A stretch of 33,513 nt of DNA from a candidate division WS1 bacterium (GTDB taxonomy: Bacteria; Armatimonadota; Zipacnadia; Zipacnadales; Zipacnadaceae). Positions 33,195-33,513 of the stretch are shown here, one piece after another (the stretch's first letter is position 1; each line of letters starts with the position of its first letter). The DNA lies in contig JAAYIR010000142.1 in NCBI GenBank assembly GCA_012523355.1, positions 1-33,513 of the forward strand. Reading direction: 5' to 3'. The notes under the pieces are model-generated. The model saw only the letters and a program-made list of their open reading frames with translations, ran no database searches and had not been told where the DNA came from. The position numbers and the translations under genes are program-made.

Positions 33195-33289
33195 GCAAGG
33201 GTGAGTGTTTGGAGCAGGTCACAACGAGCGATCCCCTAATCCCTCAAGTGCCCCCCTGCGCTACGACCAGCTCCGGAACTCACCCTTGC
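33195..33289. repeat. Long interrupted inverted repeat in the 33174-33415 gap
   Basis: GCAAGGGTGAGT (33195-33206) pairs perfectly with ACTCACCCTTGC (33278-33289). Inside it GGAGCAGGTC (33211-33220) pairs with GACCAGCTCC (33265-33274) with a single mismatch. The terminal loop is 44 bases. The 12-base plus 10-base arms are far beyond chance for so short a gap. It could be a structured RNA, a leader element of the minus-strand operon or the trace of a small mobile element; no coding potential is seen in it. Confidence 0.55.
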
Positions 33290-33302
33290 ATTGCGTTCAG
33301 TG

Positions 33303-33363
33303 GAAGTACTTCTCTTCGCACTACGTAGTGCCCCTCCCACCGCAAGCCACCGGTCTTGCCGGT
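33303..33363. repeat. Cluster of short palindromes upstream of tRNA-Gln
   Basis: GAAGTACTTC (33303-33312) and GCACTACGTAGTGC (33318-33331) are perfect palindromes. ACCGG (33349-33353) and CCGGT (33359-33363) form a small hairpin. They may be protein-binding sites. Confidence 0.45.
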
Positions 33364-33377
33364 CGTGAAGGGTGCGG

Positions 33378-33406
33378 TTGACACAGACTCCTCCACATGG
33401 CATAAT
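33378..33406 (+). promoter_or_regulatory. Promoter of tRNA-Gln
   Basis: A consensus TTGACA at 33378-33383, a 17-base spacer and CATAAT at 33401-33406. The -10 box ends nine bases before the mature tRNA 5' end, so the primary transcript would have only a very short 5' leader. Confidence 0.75.
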
Positions 33407-33415
33407 AATGCCTGC

Positions 33416-33490
33416 TGCCGGGTGGTGTAACGGTAACACGACTGACTCTGGATCAGTTGACTCTAGGTTCGATTCCTAGCCCGGCAGCCA
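33416..33490 (+). tRNA. tRNA-Gln (anticodon CTG), CCA encoded
   Basis: Acceptor stem TGCCGGG (33416-33422) pairs with CCCGGCA (33480-33486), followed by G and an encoded CCA. The D stem is GTGT/ACAC, the anticodon stem ACTGA/TCAGT encloses loop CTCTGGA with CTG at 33448-33450, and the T arm is CTAGG-TTCGATT-CCTAG. The U1-A72-type first pair is typical of glutamine tRNAs. The remaining 23 bases to the window edge show nothing recognisable. Confidence 0.93.
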
Positions 33491-33513
33491 GCCTATGAGC
33501 CCGAAGCCGCCTC

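Noticed and set aside
1-33513. CRISPR arrays, insertion sequences, integrases and rRNA genes
   Set aside because: No regularly spaced direct repeats, transposase or recombinase motifs, or rRNA-like sequence was seen on either strand.

Overview
This is a GC-rich chromosomal segment, about 60-65% G+C by eye, with dense genes. The likely source is a member of the Armatimonadota or a close relative. The best clue is the pseudopilin at 18487, whose N-terminus runs straight from the prepilin site into [11 protein letters not shown] and ends in an H-x-DGH motif, a style very common in that phylum. LL-diaminopimelate aminotransferase beside dapF and a radical-SAM/DUF2344/RNase G cluster fit but are not specific. 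The assignment is inference.

Layout. 1-638: end of an Ig-like surface protein. 823-4875: promoter, a LeuB-like dehydrogenase, a membrane/TagA fusion glycosyltransferase and an M14-type carboxypeptidase, in tandem. 4892-5015: promoter and tRNA-Met(CAT). 5142-9888: a SIR2-like/nSTAND/HEAT protein, a beta-propeller ORF in the same frame separated only by one TAG codon, and an overlapping TPR lipoprotein. 9933-15572: central metabolism and single genes (aminotransferase, ICMT-like methyltransferase, NAD-isocitrate dehydrogenase, HELSH membrane protease, malate dehydrogenase, UPF0173 hydrolase). 15588-18065: a large secreted protein of unknown function on the minus strand.

18145-22105 is a vitamin B12 unit: promoter, cobalamin riboswitch, intrinsic terminator, then pseudopilin, btuF, btuD and btuC. 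The pseudopilin as first gene of a B12-controlled uptake operon is one of the most interesting features of the window.

33173 down to 22142 (minus strand) is a tight nine-gene run with overlaps or short gaps: 3-methyladenine glycosylase, TIM-barrel isomerase, mutL, miaA, dapF, dapL, TIGR03960-type radical SAM protein, DUF2344 protein and RNase G/E. It joins DNA repair, tRNA modification, lysine/peptidoglycan precursor synthesis and RNA processing. Upstream of it lies an unusually palindromic intergenic region and then tRNA-Gln(CTG) with a near-consensus promoter.

The best candidates for something undescribed are (a) the split SIR2-like/nSTAND/HEAT/propeller protein plus TPR lipoprotein next to tRNA-Met, with apparent loss of SIR2 catalytic residues, (b) the riboswitch-controlled pseudopilin-BtuFDC operon, and (c) the fusion of a degenerate WecA/MraY-like membrane domain to a TagA/WecG glycosyltransferase. 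No CRISPR array, insertion sequence, integrase or rRNA was seen.
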